A stretch of 64,000 bases of DNA from assembly GCF_030418165.1 (NCBI RefSeq), contig NZ_JAUHTQ010000001.1, forward strand, positions 310,001 through 374,000. The letters run 5' to 3'. Numbering within the stretch: position 1 is the stretch's first letter; each line of letters starts with the position of its first letter. The notes beneath the pieces are model-generated. The model ran no database searches and was not told where the DNA came from. It was given only the letters and a program-made list of their open reading frames with translations. The translations under genes and the position numbers were made by a program. Below are positions 8,121 to 16,798 of this stretch, in pieces. The stretch is from Ureibacillus aquaedulcis. GTDB lineage: Bacteria > Bacillota > Bacilli > Bacillales_A > Planococcaceae.

Positions 8121-9563
8121 ATGATATTGAAACTCTCAAAGGGAAACAAACCACTATCTTATAAAGGAATTATCATCGAACCACAAATCCGCGATTTTTT
8201 CGCAGGTCGGATTTGGACGCACAACAATACCCCCTTCCCGCAATCTAAAATAAATTATTATACTCTCCGAAACTACTTCACCAAAAAACCAGGTATTTCA
8301 ATCTTAACGAAAAACCACATCTTCTATCGACAACACCTCATCTGCAATCGATGTCAAAATGAAAACCAGCAGGAATTCATAATATACAATTGTGCAAAAT
8401 GTGAGAAAGAGTGCGTCTACTGCAGGCATTGTATCAACATGGGAAGGGTAACGAGTTGCACGGAGTTGATCACATGGAATGGGCCACAGCCACACATGCA
8501 CAAAAAGCATGTTTTAGACTGGAACGGTACTTTTACTAATGCTCAAAACGAGGCAGCCAAACAGCTCACAAATAGTATAAAACATAGACGGAACCACCTT
8601 GTTCATGCGGTGTGCGGAGCAGGGAAAACCGAGATCTTATTTCCGGCTGTTCTCTATGCATTAAATAGAGAGTTACGAGTTTGTATTGCAACGCCTCGCA
8701 CAGATGTTGTACTAGAACTATTTCCTCGTTTTCAAAAAGTATTTCCAAACACCAATTTACACGCCTTATACGGCAACTCACCCCAGCAAACAGGTTTCCC
8801 ACAGCTAGTACTTTCAACAACTCATCAGCTCTTTCGATTCGAGGATGCTTTCGATGTCGTCATTGTCGATGAAGCCGATGCATTTCCGTATACCTTTGAT
8901 CAAGCATTGGAAAAAGCGGTATACAAAGTAAAGAAAGACGGTGCACCAATCGCCTTAGTCACGGCTACACCCTCTCCACAAATCCTTGCCAGAATGAAAA
9001 AGGAAAGCTGGGGCTACTCTTTCATTCCAAAGAGATATCACGGACATCCGTTGCCAGTTCCGCGGTACCAGGCACTGTGGTCGTATGATAAAACAATCCA
9101 AAAAGGAAGAATCCCACGAAAATTGCTCAAATGGACCATCACAAAACTATCAAATAAAGAACCTTTCCTCATTTTCTTCCCAACCATCCAACTGATGCAA
9201 CTAGCCATTCCGCTATTTCAACAACTAAATGCAAATATTGTAAGTGTCCATGCCGAGGATGCAGACCGGAAAGAGAAAGTCATGAAACTTCGTAATGAAC
9301 AAATACCCGGCCTCCTCACAACAACGATTCTAGAAAGGGGCATCACCATCAAAAACGTTCAGGTAGCCGTTGTTGGAGCAGAATCTAAAATCTTTACATC
9401 AAGTGCACTTATTCAAATCAGTGGTCGAGTTGGACGAAATGTTGCATTACCAAAGGGGGACATTGTGTTTTTCCACCATGGAATCACAGCTGAAATGGAC
9501 GAAGCGTGCAATGAAATTCTCAGACTCAATAAAGAAGGATTTGGCAAAAATGAAACGTTATGA
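8121..9563 (+). CDS. comFA: Competence protein ComFA, DEAD-box DNA-uptake ATPase
   Basis: Membrane-associated ATPase that helps pull single-stranded DNA into the cell during transformation. The 480-residue protein has an N-terminal zinc-binding segment (Cys 75, 78, 91, 94, 98, 101 and 104), Walker A in AVCGAGKT (163-170), Walker B DEAD (250-253), TATPS and helicase C-terminal motifs ILERGITIKNVQV and QISGRVGR. The open frame extends up to 8004 through the 21-bp repeats, but ATG 8121 has AAAGGAG six bases upstream and gives a family-like N-terminus. comFC overlaps the 3' end by 14 bases. comFB, present in B. subtilis, is absent. Confidence 0.93.
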   Translation: MILKLSKGNKPLSYKGIIIEPQIRDFFAGRIWTHNNTPFPQSKINYYTLRNYFTKKPGISILTKNHIFYRQHLICNRCQNENQQEFIIYNCAKCEKECVYCRHCINMGRVTSCTELITWNGPQPHMHKKHVLDWNGTFTNAQNEAAKQLTNSIKHRRNHLVHAVCGAGKTEILFPAVLYALNRELRVCIATPRTDVVLELFPRFQKVFPNTNLHALYGNSPQQTGFPQLVLSTTHQLFRFEDAFDVVIVDEADAFPYTFDQALEKAVYKVKKDGAPIALVTATPSPQILARMKKESWGYSFIPKRYHGHPLPVPRYQALWSYDKTIQKGRIPRKLLKWTITKLSNKEPFLIFFPTIQLMQLAIPLFQQLNANIVSVHAEDADRKEKVMKLRNEQIPGLLTTTILERGITIKNVQVAVVGAESKIFTSSALIQISGRVGRNVALPKGDIVFFHHGITAEMDEACNEILRLNKEGFGKNETL

Positions 9564-10158
9564 AGTACTGAATTGCCTGTTATGCAATAGCCCCCTTGAT
9601 GAAGGGGTAACTTGGAAAACTCTATTATCTAATAGGTTCCCTAGAACAATCTGCTTACATTGTGAAGAAAAGTTTGAGCCCTGTGAAACCGAATCCAGAG
9701 AATCCCTTATCTCACTTTATAAATATAATGACGACATGAAAGGCTACCTACATCGCTACAAATTCATGCACGATGTACTACTAGCAAAGGTTTTCCGGCA
9801 TCAAATCCAGCAACAACTATCAAAGAAAAAAGAAATTATTGTTCCAATCCCAATGCACCACGCTAAACTTAAAGAGCGAACCTTCGCCCATATTGATGAA
9901 CTCCTAAATGAAGCTAACATCCCCTATGTACATTATCTCAAAAAAATTACAACTGAGACTCAAGCAGGAAAAACACGGGAAGAAAGATTAAACGCTCCGC
10001 AAATTTTCGCATTAAAGGAGAACCAAGATCCCGGAAACAAGGAATTCATTCTAGTCGATGACATCTACACAACAGGCACGACCATTAACCAGGCTAAGAG
10101 AATTTTACTAGATGCAGGGGCGAAATCTGTGAAAGCATTTACATTGATAAGAGGGTAA
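9550..10158 (+). CDS. comFC: ComFC/GntX family phosphoribosyltransferase-like competence protein
   Basis: Needed for natural transformation together with ComFA; the ComFC/ComF family has a PRPP-binding phosphoribosyltransferase fold. The 202-residue product starts with a zinc finger (Cys9, Cys12, Cys35, Cys38) and ends with the PRTase loop ILVDDIYTTGTTINQAK near the C-terminus. IVPIPMHHAKLKER is also typical of the family. A longer frame upstream lies inside comFA; ATG 9550 has AAGGA at 9535-9539. The 14-base overlap with comFA implies translational coupling. Confidence 0.9.
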   Translation: MKRYEVLNCLLCNSPLDEGVTWKTLLSNRFPRTICLHCEEKFEPCETESRESLISLYKYNDDMKGYLHRYKFMHDVLLAKVFRHQIQQQLSKKKEIIVPIPMHHAKLKERTFAHIDELLNEANIPYVHYLKKITTETQAGKTREERLNAPQIFALKENQDPGNKEFILVDDIYTTGTTINQAKRILLDAGAKSVKAFTLIRG

Positions 10159-10182
10159 ATATTAACTTTCTGTGAAATGGGT

Positions 10183-10208
10183 TAAGAAAATCTAAAAACA
10201 GCCGATGA
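10183..10208 (+). promoter_or_regulatory. Candidate sigma-D promoter before yvyF
   Basis: TAAG (10183-10186), 14 bases, then GCCGATGA (10201-10208), compared with the consensus TAAA-N15-GCCGATAT. It lies about 60 bases upstream of the yvyF start, a sensible place for a flagellar promoter. Confidence 0.4.
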
Positions 10209-10268
10209 TTCGAGTAAGAGCAAATCAAAAAGTAATTAGAATTAGTTATAGTAACGGAGGGAATCAGC

Positions 10269-10679
10269 ATGGCTGAATTACGAAATTGTCCTACTTGTGG
10301 AGAATTTTTTAACTACACAGGAATCAGAGACGTTTGTCATAGATGTGTACAAAAAGAAGATGAGAAGTATCAAATTGTGTATAGCTTTCTACGTAGACGT
10401 GAAAACCGTGCAGCGACAGTAGAAAGAATTGTAGAAGCAACTGGAGTAGAGGAAGAACTGCTATATAAGTGGGTCCGCAAGAATCGTCTTCATCCAGCCA
10501 TGTTCCCTAATTTAGGATATCCTTGTGATAACTGTGGCCGAATTACGAACAAAGGTAAACTTTGTGAAAAGTGTCAAGATGAATTGAAATCTGAATTACG
10601 TACGTTTGAAGCAGCAAAAGAATTTAGAGAAAATATTGCCAACAGTGAAAAGGGTACCTATTTATCAGATAAAAAATAA
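10269..10679 (+). CDS. yvyF: Flagellar operon protein YvyF
   Basis: Small zinc-ribbon protein of 136 residues conserved at the head of the flgM-flgN-flgK operon in Bacillales. Two Cys4 knuckles are visible: CPTC and CHRC at the N-terminus, CDNC and CEKC near 85-105. Between them lies a helix-turn-helix-like segment (VERIVEATGVEEELLYKWVRK). This suggests nucleic-acid or protein binding, but the function is not established. CGGAGGGAATCAGC precedes the ATG. A large hairpin separates it from flgM. Confidence 0.85.
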   Translation: MAELRNCPTCGEFFNYTGIRDVCHRCVQKEDEKYQIVYSFLRRRENRAATVERIVEATGVEEELLYKWVRKNRLHPAMFPNLGYPCDNCGRITNKGKLCEKCQDELKSELRTFEAAKEFRENIANSEKGTYLSDKK

Positions 10680-10692
10680 GTAAATGATTAAG

Positions 10693-10774
10693 CTCACATA
10701 TATGCTTAAAGTTACTATGGATTGTTATAATAAGAAACAAACCATAGTGAGAAAGCATTAAATGTGAGTTTTTT
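10693..10774 (+). terminator. Large bulged terminator or attenuator between yvyF and flgM
   Basis: CTCACAT, ATGCTT and TACTATGG pair in order with CCATAGTG, AAGCAT and ATGTGAG, giving a long interrupted stem followed by TTTTTT. It would reduce read-through from yvyF and leave flgM under its own promoter. Confidence 0.8.
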
Positions 10775-10786
10775 CATTATAAAGGT

Positions 10787-10812
10787 TAAAAAAATAAAAT
10801 ATTGACCGAAAT
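10787..10812 (+). promoter_or_regulatory. Candidate sigma-D promoter for flgM
   Basis: TAAA (10787-10790), 14 bases, then ACCGAAAT (10805-10812), six of eight matches to GCCGATAT. Position just upstream of flgM and downstream of a terminator supports it; TTGACC within it has no matching -10. Confidence 0.42.
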
Positions 10813-10847
10813 TAACAATATACACAAAACTGCAAGGAGGGATTACG

Positions 10848-11111
10848 ATGAAAATTACATCTTTTGGTGTGAATTCGGTTAACCCATATAACAGGCAACA
10901 AAAGGCTTTAAAGGCAGCTGAAAATAAAAGCGCTGTTTCTACTGATAAAATTGAAATTTCGTCTGCTGCTAAAGAAATGTCAGCATCCTCAACATATAAC
11001 TCGGAGCGAGCACAAAAACTTCAAAAGCTCAAAGAAGACATACAATCAGGTACTTACCAAGTAGATGCTCAAAAAGTGGCTGAGGATATGGTTAATTACT
11101 ATCGTAAGTAA
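10848..11111 (+). CDS. flgM: Anti-sigma-D factor FlgM
   Basis: Binds and inhibits the flagellar sigma factor SigD until the hook-basal body is complete. The 87-residue protein has the usual FlgM layout: a flexible N-terminus with the conserved VNPYNRQ stretch, KIEISSAAKEM in the middle and a C-terminal sigma-binding half RAQKLQKLKEDIQSGTYQVD followed by VAEDMVNYY. The length matches B. subtilis FlgM (88). AAGGAGGG precedes the ATG. It heads flgM-flgN-flgK-flgL. A candidate sigma-D promoter upstream would make a negative feedback loop. Confidence 0.93.
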   Translation: MKITSFGVNSVNPYNRQQKALKAAENKSAVSTDKIEISSAAKEMSASSTYNSERAQKLQKLKEDIQSGTYQVDAQKVAEDMVNYYRK

Positions 11112-11147
11112 AAACAACACAATGAATAATAAAAGGAGCTCAAAACT

Positions 11148-11651
11148 ATGTCTGTCCAACCAATCATCTCAATTTTGGAGAAGCTTGAAAAAATGCATCA
11201 CAGTTTGCTACAACTTGCTAATCAAAAAACCGAGCTTGTCAAAAAGGGCGATATGGACGGGCTCGACTCCATCATTAAAAACGAGCAATCCCACGTAGCA
11301 GCAATCGAAGTACTTGAGAAACAGCGTCAGCAAATGGTAACGGATTACCTTCGGGCAAAAGGAATTGCTCTTTCTGACACACCAACTGTCGCTCAAGTAA
11401 TCGAAGCTGCTGAAGTACAAGAAGAACGAAATCAATTAAATGAAGTAAGCCAGCAACTTAAGTCTGTTATCGTTGACTTACGAAAACAGAATGATTTAAA
11501 CCAAAAACTCGTTTTTCAATCATTGCAATTTGTAAATATGTCGTTGGATATGCTACGACCTCGTCCGCAGGAAATCAACTATTCGGGCAAATCAACTCAT
11601 GGTGAAACTACAGTAGCTCCAAAGAAATCAATGTTTGATTCGCAGGCATAA
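11148..11651 (+). CDS. flgN: Flagellar export chaperone FlgN
   Basis: Cytoplasmic chaperone for the hook-filament junction proteins FlgK and FlgL, both encoded immediately downstream. The 167-residue product is helical with two long coiled-coil stretches (about 5-65 and 90-135), the FlgN-type layout. It contains the LVKKGDMDGLDSIIKNEQ pattern common to FlgN proteins. AAAGGAGC precedes the ATG. Sequence conservation is low in this family, so position between flgM and flgK is the strongest evidence. Confidence 0.88.
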   Translation: MSVQPIISILEKLEKMHHSLLQLANQKTELVKKGDMDGLDSIIKNEQSHVAAIEVLEKQRQQMVTDYLRAKGIALSDTPTVAQVIEAAEVQEERNQLNEVSQQLKSVIVDLRKQNDLNQKLVFQSLQFVNMSLDMLRPRPQEINYSGKSTHGETTVAPKKSMFDSQA

Positions 11652-11698
11652 TCAGAACAAATGCAAAAATTCATTTTATAACTAAAGGAGGAGACACC

Positions 11699-13318
11699 AT
11701 GCGCTCCACATTTATGGGACTTGAAACAAGTAAACGCGGTCTTTATACTCAGCAAAGTGCTCTATATACAACGGGTCATAATATTTCAAACGCCAACACA
11801 GAAGGTTACTCTCGCCAACGTGTGAATATGTCACCGACTCTAGGCTACCCTGGTATTGGATTAAATGCTCCGATGACTGCGGGATTCATCGGTACGGGTG
11901 TAGAAGCAGAGTCTGTACAGCGTATCCGTGACCAATTTATTGATCGCCAATATAGACAAGAAACTAATAAATTAGGCTATTATGAATCTCGTTCAAATGC
12001 CATCTCGCAAATGGAAGATGTTATGTCAGAGCCATCTGAATATGGGCTAAACGAAGCCTTCAATCTTTTCTGGAGTTCCTTACAGGATGTTAGTACAAAC
12101 CCAGAGGACGCTGCATCTCGCAAAGTTGCTATTCAACGAGCAGAGCACTTAGCAGATACGTTTAACTATCTTGATACGCAATTAAAGCAAATTCAAGGGA
12201 ATCTTGGGAACGAAGTTGATGTTTCAACTACACAAATCAATTCAATCTTGAAACAAATTGCAGAGCTTAACAAACAAATTCAAAGTGTTGAACCAAATGG
12301 CTATATGCCGAATGATTTATATGATGCACGTGATAATTTAGTAGACCAATTAAATGAATACATACCCGTATCAGTTACTAGTGTTAAATCCGGAGGTAAT
12401 GCATTATCTATCGCTGAGGGTAGCTATACGATTACTTTTAATGGCGTGGAATTAGTTAAGGGGAAAGATTATGCGGAAATAAAAGCTTTAGATACGGATG
12501 GTAGTAAAGTAGATGGCAATATTGATGATTCTTCTACAAGTGGCTTCAATGCATTTTCTAAAATTTCCATTTCTAATCTAGGTGAACCACCAGTAAGCGG
12601 ATCAGAACAAGCAAGTTTTGAACAAGGTGATTTCGAAGTTTCAAAAGGTAAACTATTATCATTAATCAATTCTTATGGATATCAGAATACAGGCGGATCT
12701 GTTGAAGGGTATTACCCAGAAATGTTGTCTAATCTTGATACATTAGCAAATGTTTTTGCTACTGCATTTAATCAAGTACATGAAGCAGGGTATACAATAG
12801 ATGAAACCACTAAAACAGGTGTGACTTTCTTTGATGGCGGAACACCGATTACTGCAGGGAATATCAAAGTAACCGATGCAGTAAAAAATAACTCTTCACT
12901 CATAGCAGCATCAAGTAAGGTAGATGAAGAAGGTAATGGTAAATGGGCAGCAGAACTTGCCAATTTACAATCAGTTGCTTTATCAGATGGTGGTTTTGAA
13001 ATAAAGGTTGATGGAAATACAATTGACTTCTCAAATGCTCCTTCGTTGGATGGAGCAACGTACCAATCTTTCTATGAAGGTTTAGTTGGGAAGCTTGGGG
13101 TAGACGGACAAGAGGCTCAGCGTTTACAGTACAATGCTGAAACAATCCGCCTGACAGTCCAAAATAATAAAGCTTCAATTAGTTCGGTATCGCTGGATGA
13201 AGAAATGACCAATATGATAACTTTCCAACAAGCATACAATGCTAATGCTCGTATGATTACGGTAATTGATGAAACATTAGATAAAATTATTAATGGCCTC
13301 GGCCGAGTAGGATTATAG
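11699..13318 (+). CDS. flgK: Flagellar hook-associated protein FlgK (HAP1)
   Basis: First hook-filament junction protein, exported through the flagellar type III system. The 539 residues include the N-terminal rod/hook signature (GLETSKRGLYTQQSAL, HNISNANTEGYSRQ), a central FlgK domain, and the C-terminal heptad region ending in ITFQQAYNANARMITVIDETLD. A variable surface domain covers about residues 230-440. AAAGGAGGAG precedes the ATG. It is co-transcribed with flgL 50 bases downstream. Confidence 0.95.
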   Translation: MRSTFMGLETSKRGLYTQQSALYTTGHNISNANTEGYSRQRVNMSPTLGYPGIGLNAPMTAGFIGTGVEAESVQRIRDQFIDRQYRQETNKLGYYESRSNAISQMEDVMSEPSEYGLNEAFNLFWSSLQDVSTNPEDAASRKVAIQRAEHLADTFNYLDTQLKQIQGNLGNEVDVSTTQINSILKQIAELNKQIQSVEPNGYMPNDLYDARDNLVDQLNEYIPVSVTSVKSGGNALSIAEGSYTITFNGVELVKGKDYAEIKALDTDGSKVDGNIDDSSTSGFNAFSKISISNLGEPPVSGSEQASFEQGDFEVSKGKLLSLINSYGYQNTGGSVEGYYPEMLSNLDTLANVFATAFNQVHEAGYTIDETTKTGVTFFDGGTPITAGNIKVTDAVKNNSSLIAASSKVDEEGNGKWAAELANLQSVALSDGGFEIKVDGNTIDFSNAPSLDGATYQSFYEGLVGKLGVDGQEAQRLQYNAETIRLTVQNNKASISSVSLDEEMTNMITFQQAYNANARMITVIDETLDKIINGLGRVGL

Positions 13319-13368
13319 GATTAATATTTTTATAGAATTAATCCATTCCATGAGGAGGGAGTAAAGAT

Positions 13369-14277
13369 ATGCGCGTAACACAATCCATGTTATCGAACAA
13401 CATGCTGCGTAATTTAAGCTCTAGCTATTCAAAAATGGCGGACTTACAAAATCAAATCAATACAGGTAAAAAAGTTACTCGTCCCTCGGATGACCCTGTT
13501 ACTGCCATAAAGGGAATGAGTTATCGAACTGATTTAAATAAGGTTGAGCAATTTGAGAGAAATATGACGCAAGTCAACTCGTGGTTAGATTCTTCAGATG
13601 ATGCACTTGGTCAAGTTGGAGAAGCCTTGACACGAGTGAAAGAATTGGTCGTTCAGGCAGCAAATGACACAAATACAGCAGATGATCGTCAAAAAATCAA
13701 GCTGGAGATCGAACAAATACGCTCACAGATACAAGATGTAGCCAATACAAAAGTTGCAGATAAATTTATTTTTAGTGGAACTAAAACACAATCACCGTTA
13801 TTTATAGATGGGGAACTAAATAATGATTTATCCAACAGTTCAGCTGTTTCAGGAGAAGTGAAAATGGAAGTGTTTGATGGTATCCAGTTACAGGTGAATA
13901 CTTCTAATGCTGCCGACTTGTTTAAAAATGTGGATGAGTTAATGGGTAATATATCCGATGCATTGGATGCGTCTAATGGAGAAGAAATCGGTAATCTACT
14001 AGGTGGACTAGCTGATGGAACAGATGATACGTTATCAGAAATTCAAAATCATGTGCTAGAAGCTCGAGCAGATGTCGGGGCTCGTCAAAACCGAGTGGAA
14101 ATGATGTCGAATCGCCTGTCATCACAAGAAATCAACGTAACGAAGCAGATGTCAGAAAACGAAGATGTTGATTATGCTGAAGCCATTACTGAGATGGTTA
14201 CTCACGAGTCAATTCACCAAGCCTCACTTTCGGTTGGTGCGAAAATTATTCAAAGAACTTTAGTGGATTTCTTATAA
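13369..14277 (+). CDS. flgL: Flagellar hook-associated protein FlgL (HAP3)
   Basis: Second junction protein joining FlgK to the filament. The 302-residue protein is flagellin-like at both ends: N-terminal MRVTQSMLSNNMLRNL, QINTGKKVTRPSDDPV, and C-terminal DYAEAITEM with SVGAKIIQRTLVDFL. The middle (about 140-230) is variable and rich in Ser, Asn and Asp. GAGGAGGGAG precedes the ATG. Confidence 0.95.
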   Translation: MRVTQSMLSNNMLRNLSSSYSKMADLQNQINTGKKVTRPSDDPVTAIKGMSYRTDLNKVEQFERNMTQVNSWLDSSDDALGQVGEALTRVKELVVQAANDTNTADDRQKIKLEIEQIRSQIQDVANTKVADKFIFSGTKTQSPLFIDGELNNDLSNSSAVSGEVKMEVFDGIQLQVNTSNAADLFKNVDELMGNISDALDASNGEEIGNLLGGLADGTDDTLSEIQNHVLEARADVGARQNRVEMMSNRLSSQEINVTKQMSENEDVDYAEAITEMVTHESIHQASLSVGAKIIQRTLVDFL

Positions 14278-14289
14278 TATTTTAACATG

Positions 14290-14318
14290 GCGTTTGGACA
14301 TATTTGTTCAAACGCTTT
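14290..14318 (+). terminator. Hairpin between flgL and yviE
   Basis: GCGTTTG-AC pairs with GT-CAAACGC around a short loop, followed by TTTTA. The T tract is short, so it may be a weak terminator or an RNA-processing/stability hairpin. Confidence 0.5.
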
Positions 14319-14338
14319 TATTAAAAGAAGGTGAAAAA

Positions 14339-14902
14339 ATGAACTTTCCAAAGCTCCAAATTACAAAAACAGATACTAAATTGAATATGAGCATTCATGA
14401 GCCAATTCAAAAAATTAGTCAACCGAAAGCCAAACAAACAATTGAACAACCAGCAGGAAAACTGGATATTCATGTCTCTGAAGGGAAACTTCAAATTGAT
14501 CAATCTCAAGCATGGAGAGATGTAGGGTTATTAACACCAAAAGAATCTGTTCAGAAATATGTTGCTGATGGGCGTCAAGCAGTATTAAAGGGAATTTCAA
14601 AAACAGTACAAGAAGGTCGCCAAATGATGGTGAATAGTGGCAATGGACAGCGAGGCTCAATTGTTGCTAGTATTGCCAAGCAAAATCATGGTCCGCATCG
14701 TGTACCGATGAATATCAAGTTTATCCCGTCTGTAGGCTCAGTGAAAATAGACTATACACCTGCTAAAGTAGACGTAAACTTTACACCACAGCAGCCAAAA
14801 ATAGATGTACAAGTAAATCAGCCAACTCATGATTACCAACAGGGGAAAGTAACACATGAAATTGTACAACGACCTTCAATCGAAATTGATTTTATTGAAT
14901 AA
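14339..14902 (+). CDS. yviE: DUF6470 family flagellar-region protein YviE
   Basis: Protein of 187 residues in the position of B. subtilis yviE, between flgL and fliW. It begins with FPKLQITKTDTKLNM and shows repeated short beta-strand motifs of the type KLDIHV, KLQIDQSQ, KVDVNFTPQ and KIDVQVNQP. No catalytic motif is visible. The function is unknown; genomic linkage alone suggests a filament or export role. The frame opens at 14294, but AGAAGGTG sits just before ATG 14339. Confidence 0.8.
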   Translation: MNFPKLQITKTDTKLNMSIHEPIQKISQPKAKQTIEQPAGKLDIHVSEGKLQIDQSQAWRDVGLLTPKESVQKYVADGRQAVLKGISKTVQEGRQMMVNSGNGQRGSIVASIAKQNHGPHRVPMNIKFIPSVGSVKIDYTPAKVDVNFTPQQPKIDVQVNQPTHDYQQGKVTHEIVQRPSIEIDFIE

Positions 14903-14917
14903 AAGGAGTTCTTAAAT

Positions 14918-15361
14918 ATGAATATAGAAACGAAATTTTTAGGTGAAGTCGAAATTACTCAAGAAGAAATTATTACTTTTGAATTTGGACTACCTGGATT
15001 TCCTGAGTTACAAAAGTTTGTTATACTATCGCTGGATGCGGACCTTCCCCTAGCTGTACTACAGTCTACTGAGGAAGCTCAAATCGGTTTTGTCGTAGCC
15101 TATCCATTTATATTTAAAAAAGATTATGTTTTTGATATTAGTGATGAAGATAAAGAAGATTTACAAATAGAAAATGAAGAAGATGTTCTAGCATACTCGA
15201 TCGTGACATTGAAAGAGTCTTTCGCTGAGTCAACGTTGAATTTACTAGCACCTATTCTTGTCAATACGAACAAAAAACTAGGAAAACAAATTGTTCTTCA
15301 GGATAACGCAGCCTATCCGCTAAGATTTCCGATTGGTTCCTTGGAAGGAAGTGCGAAATAA
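14918..15361 (+). CDS. fliW: Flagellar assembly factor FliW
   Basis: Cytoplasmic protein that binds either flagellin or CsrA. When flagellin is low, FliW sequesters flagellin less and holds CsrA, releasing hag mRNA for translation. The 147 residues carry family motifs [26 protein letters not shown] and [28 protein letters not shown] precedes the ATG. The stop codon overlaps the csrA start (TAATG), giving tight coupling of the two partners. Confidence 0.95.
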   Translation: MNIETKFLGEVEITQEEIITFEFGLPGFPELQKFVILSLDADLPLAVLQSTEEAQIGFVVAYPFIFKKDYVFDISDEDKEDLQIENEEDVLAYSIVTLKESFAESTLNLLAPILVNTNKKLGKQIVLQDNAAYPLRFPIGSLEGSAK

Positions 15362-15579
15362 TGCTTGTCCTTTCAAGAAAAAAGAACGAATCCATCATGA
15401 TTGGTGACCACATCGAAGTGAAAATTCTATCAGTTGAAGGCGATCAGGTAAAATTGGGGATTGTTGCACCAAAAAATGTGAAAGTTCATCGATCGGAAAT
15501 ATTCCAAGCTATACAAGAGCAGAACAAAGAAGCATTAAATCTGAATACCAATTTACTTGAACAATTGAAGAAGAAATGA
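15361..15579 (+). CDS. csrA: Carbon storage regulator CsrA
   Basis: Dimeric RNA-binding protein that represses flagellin translation by binding GGA motifs in the hag leader. The 72 residues include the canonical [23 protein letters not shown] start, GDQVKLGI and VHRSEI motif with the RNA-binding Arg. The start overlaps the fliW stop by one base. A terminator follows and then the hag leader with its CsrA site. Confidence 0.96.
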   Translation: MLVLSRKKNESIMIGDHIEVKILSVEGDQVKLGIVAPKNVKVHRSEIFQAIQEQNKEALNLNTNLLEQLKKK

Positions 15580-15582
15580 GTT

Positions 15583-15618
15583 AATCCGCTTGGCATTTGG
15601 CTGAGCGGAGTTTTTTTT
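15583..15618 (+). terminator. Terminator of the flgM-csrA operon
   Basis: ATCCGCT (about 15584-15590) pairs with AGCGGAG (15604-15610), with an inner GC pair, followed by eight T residues. Confidence 0.82.
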
Positions 15619-15686
15619 AGTACTAATTATTCTCTAATACAAAATAAATAAAATAAAATAAAATAAAAAAAGTTTTAAAAAACTAT

Positions 15687-15713
15687 TAAACAAATTTTTA
15701 ATAGAGTCGATAT
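15687..15713 (+). promoter_or_regulatory. Sigma-D promoter of hag
   Basis: TAAA (15687-15690), 15 bases, then GTCGATAT (15706-15713), seven of eight matches to the sigma-D -10 with exact spacing. It lies about 90 bases upstream of the flagellin start. Confidence 0.85.
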
Positions 15714-15753
15714 TATTATTGTAAGGCGGAGGAAATATCCAAAGCCATGCTTT

Positions 15754-15769
15754 CCCACAAGGACGTGGG
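15754..15769 (+). promoter_or_regulatory. CsrA-binding hairpin in the hag leader
   Basis: CCCAC (15754-15758) pairs with GTGGG (15765-15769) and presents AAGGAC in the loop, the ANGGA-in-loop form of a high-affinity CsrA site. A second GGA site is the Shine-Dalgarno AAGGAGG at 15787-15793, before ATG 15802. The two-site layout matches what is known of B. subtilis hag. Confidence 0.78.
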
Positions 15770-15801
15770 TTATATGATAATAATTCAAGGAGGAATTCCA
15801 A

Positions 15802-16704
15802 ATGAGAATTCAACACAATATTTCAGCTTTAAACACTCACCGTAACTTAACAGCTAACAACGCTCAAGCTTCTAAAAACCTTGAGAAGTTATCTTCAGGT
15901 TACAAAATCAACCGTGCTGGAGATGACGCTGCTGGTTTAGCAATCTCTGAAAAAATGCGCGGACAAATCCGTGGTCTTGACATGGCATCTAAAAACGCTC
16001 AAGACTCAATTTCGTTAATCCAAACTGCTGAGGGTGCACTTAACGAAACTCACGCTATCCTACAACGTATGCGTGAATTAGCAGTTCAATCTTCAAACGA
16101 TACTAACGTAACAGCAGATCGTGAAGCATTACAATTAGAAATTCAATCTTTATCTGATGAAATCACTCGTATCGCTGAAAACACTGAGTTCAATACACAA
16201 AAGTTATTAGATGGTACATTTAAAGGTTCTCGTACAGATACTGTTACTGGTGGAAATGCAACTGATGATGGAGGTAAACAATTCCATATTGGTGCAAACT
16301 CTGGCCAAAGCATTAACTTATCAGTTGGAACTATGACAGCAGATGCATTAGGTGTATCAGTAACTGGTTCTGCTAATGTAGTTTCTGGTGATTATGAAAC
16401 TGGAATTAATATTACAACACAAACAGCAGCTGATGATTCTATTTCAATTATTGATAATGCAATTAACACAGTTTCAAAAACTCGTGCTTCACTTGGTGCG
16501 GTTCAAAACCGTTTAGAGCATACAATTAATAACTTGGGTACAACTTCTGAAAACTTAACAGCTGCTGAATCTCGTATCCGGGATACAGATATGGCGAAAG
16601 AAATGATGGGCTTCACTAAGAACAACATTTTAATGCAAGCAGCTCAATCTATGCTAGCACAAGCTAACCAACAACCACAAGGTGTATTACAATTACTAGG
16701 CTAA
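15802..16704 (+). CDS. hag: Flagellin
   Basis: Filament subunit of 300 residues. The N-terminal D0/D1 region has MRIQHNISALNTHRNL and the strongly conserved RAGDDAAGLAISEKM and MRELAVQSSNDT. The C-terminal D1/D0 region has LGAVQNRLEHTINNL and MLAQANQQPQGVLQLLG. The short variable centre (about 140-215) is rich in Thr, Ser, Gly and Asn and is the likely O-glycan acceptor for the island that follows. Codon use is biased towards a small codon set, as in highly expressed genes. It is transcribed from a sigma-D promoter and controlled by CsrA/FliW. Confidence 0.97.
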   Translation: MRIQHNISALNTHRNLTANNAQASKNLEKLSSGYKINRAGDDAAGLAISEKMRGQIRGLDMASKNAQDSISLIQTAEGALNETHAILQRMRELAVQSSNDTNVTADREALQLEIQSLSDEITRIAENTEFNTQKLLDGTFKGSRTDTVTGGNATDDGGKQFHIGANSGQSINLSVGTMTADALGVSVTGSANVVSGDYETGINITTQTAADDSISIIDNAINTVSKTRASLGAVQNRLEHTINNLGTTSENLTAAESRIRDTDMAKEMMGFTKNNILMQAAQSMLAQANQQPQGVLQLLG

Positions 16705-16712
16705 TATCATTT

Positions 16713-16749
16713 AAAAAAGCAGAAGAGGAAAACCTCTTCTGCTTTTTTT
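16713..16749 (+). terminator. Terminator of hag
   Basis: GCAGAAGAGG (16719-16728) pairs perfectly with CCTCTTCTGC (16733-16742) around an AAAA loop, flanked by A and T tracts, so it would act in both directions. Confidence 0.95.
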
Positions 16750-16798
16750 ATCTAAATTTATCCGAGAAGTTGACGATAAATAGAGCGAGGTGAAAGTC

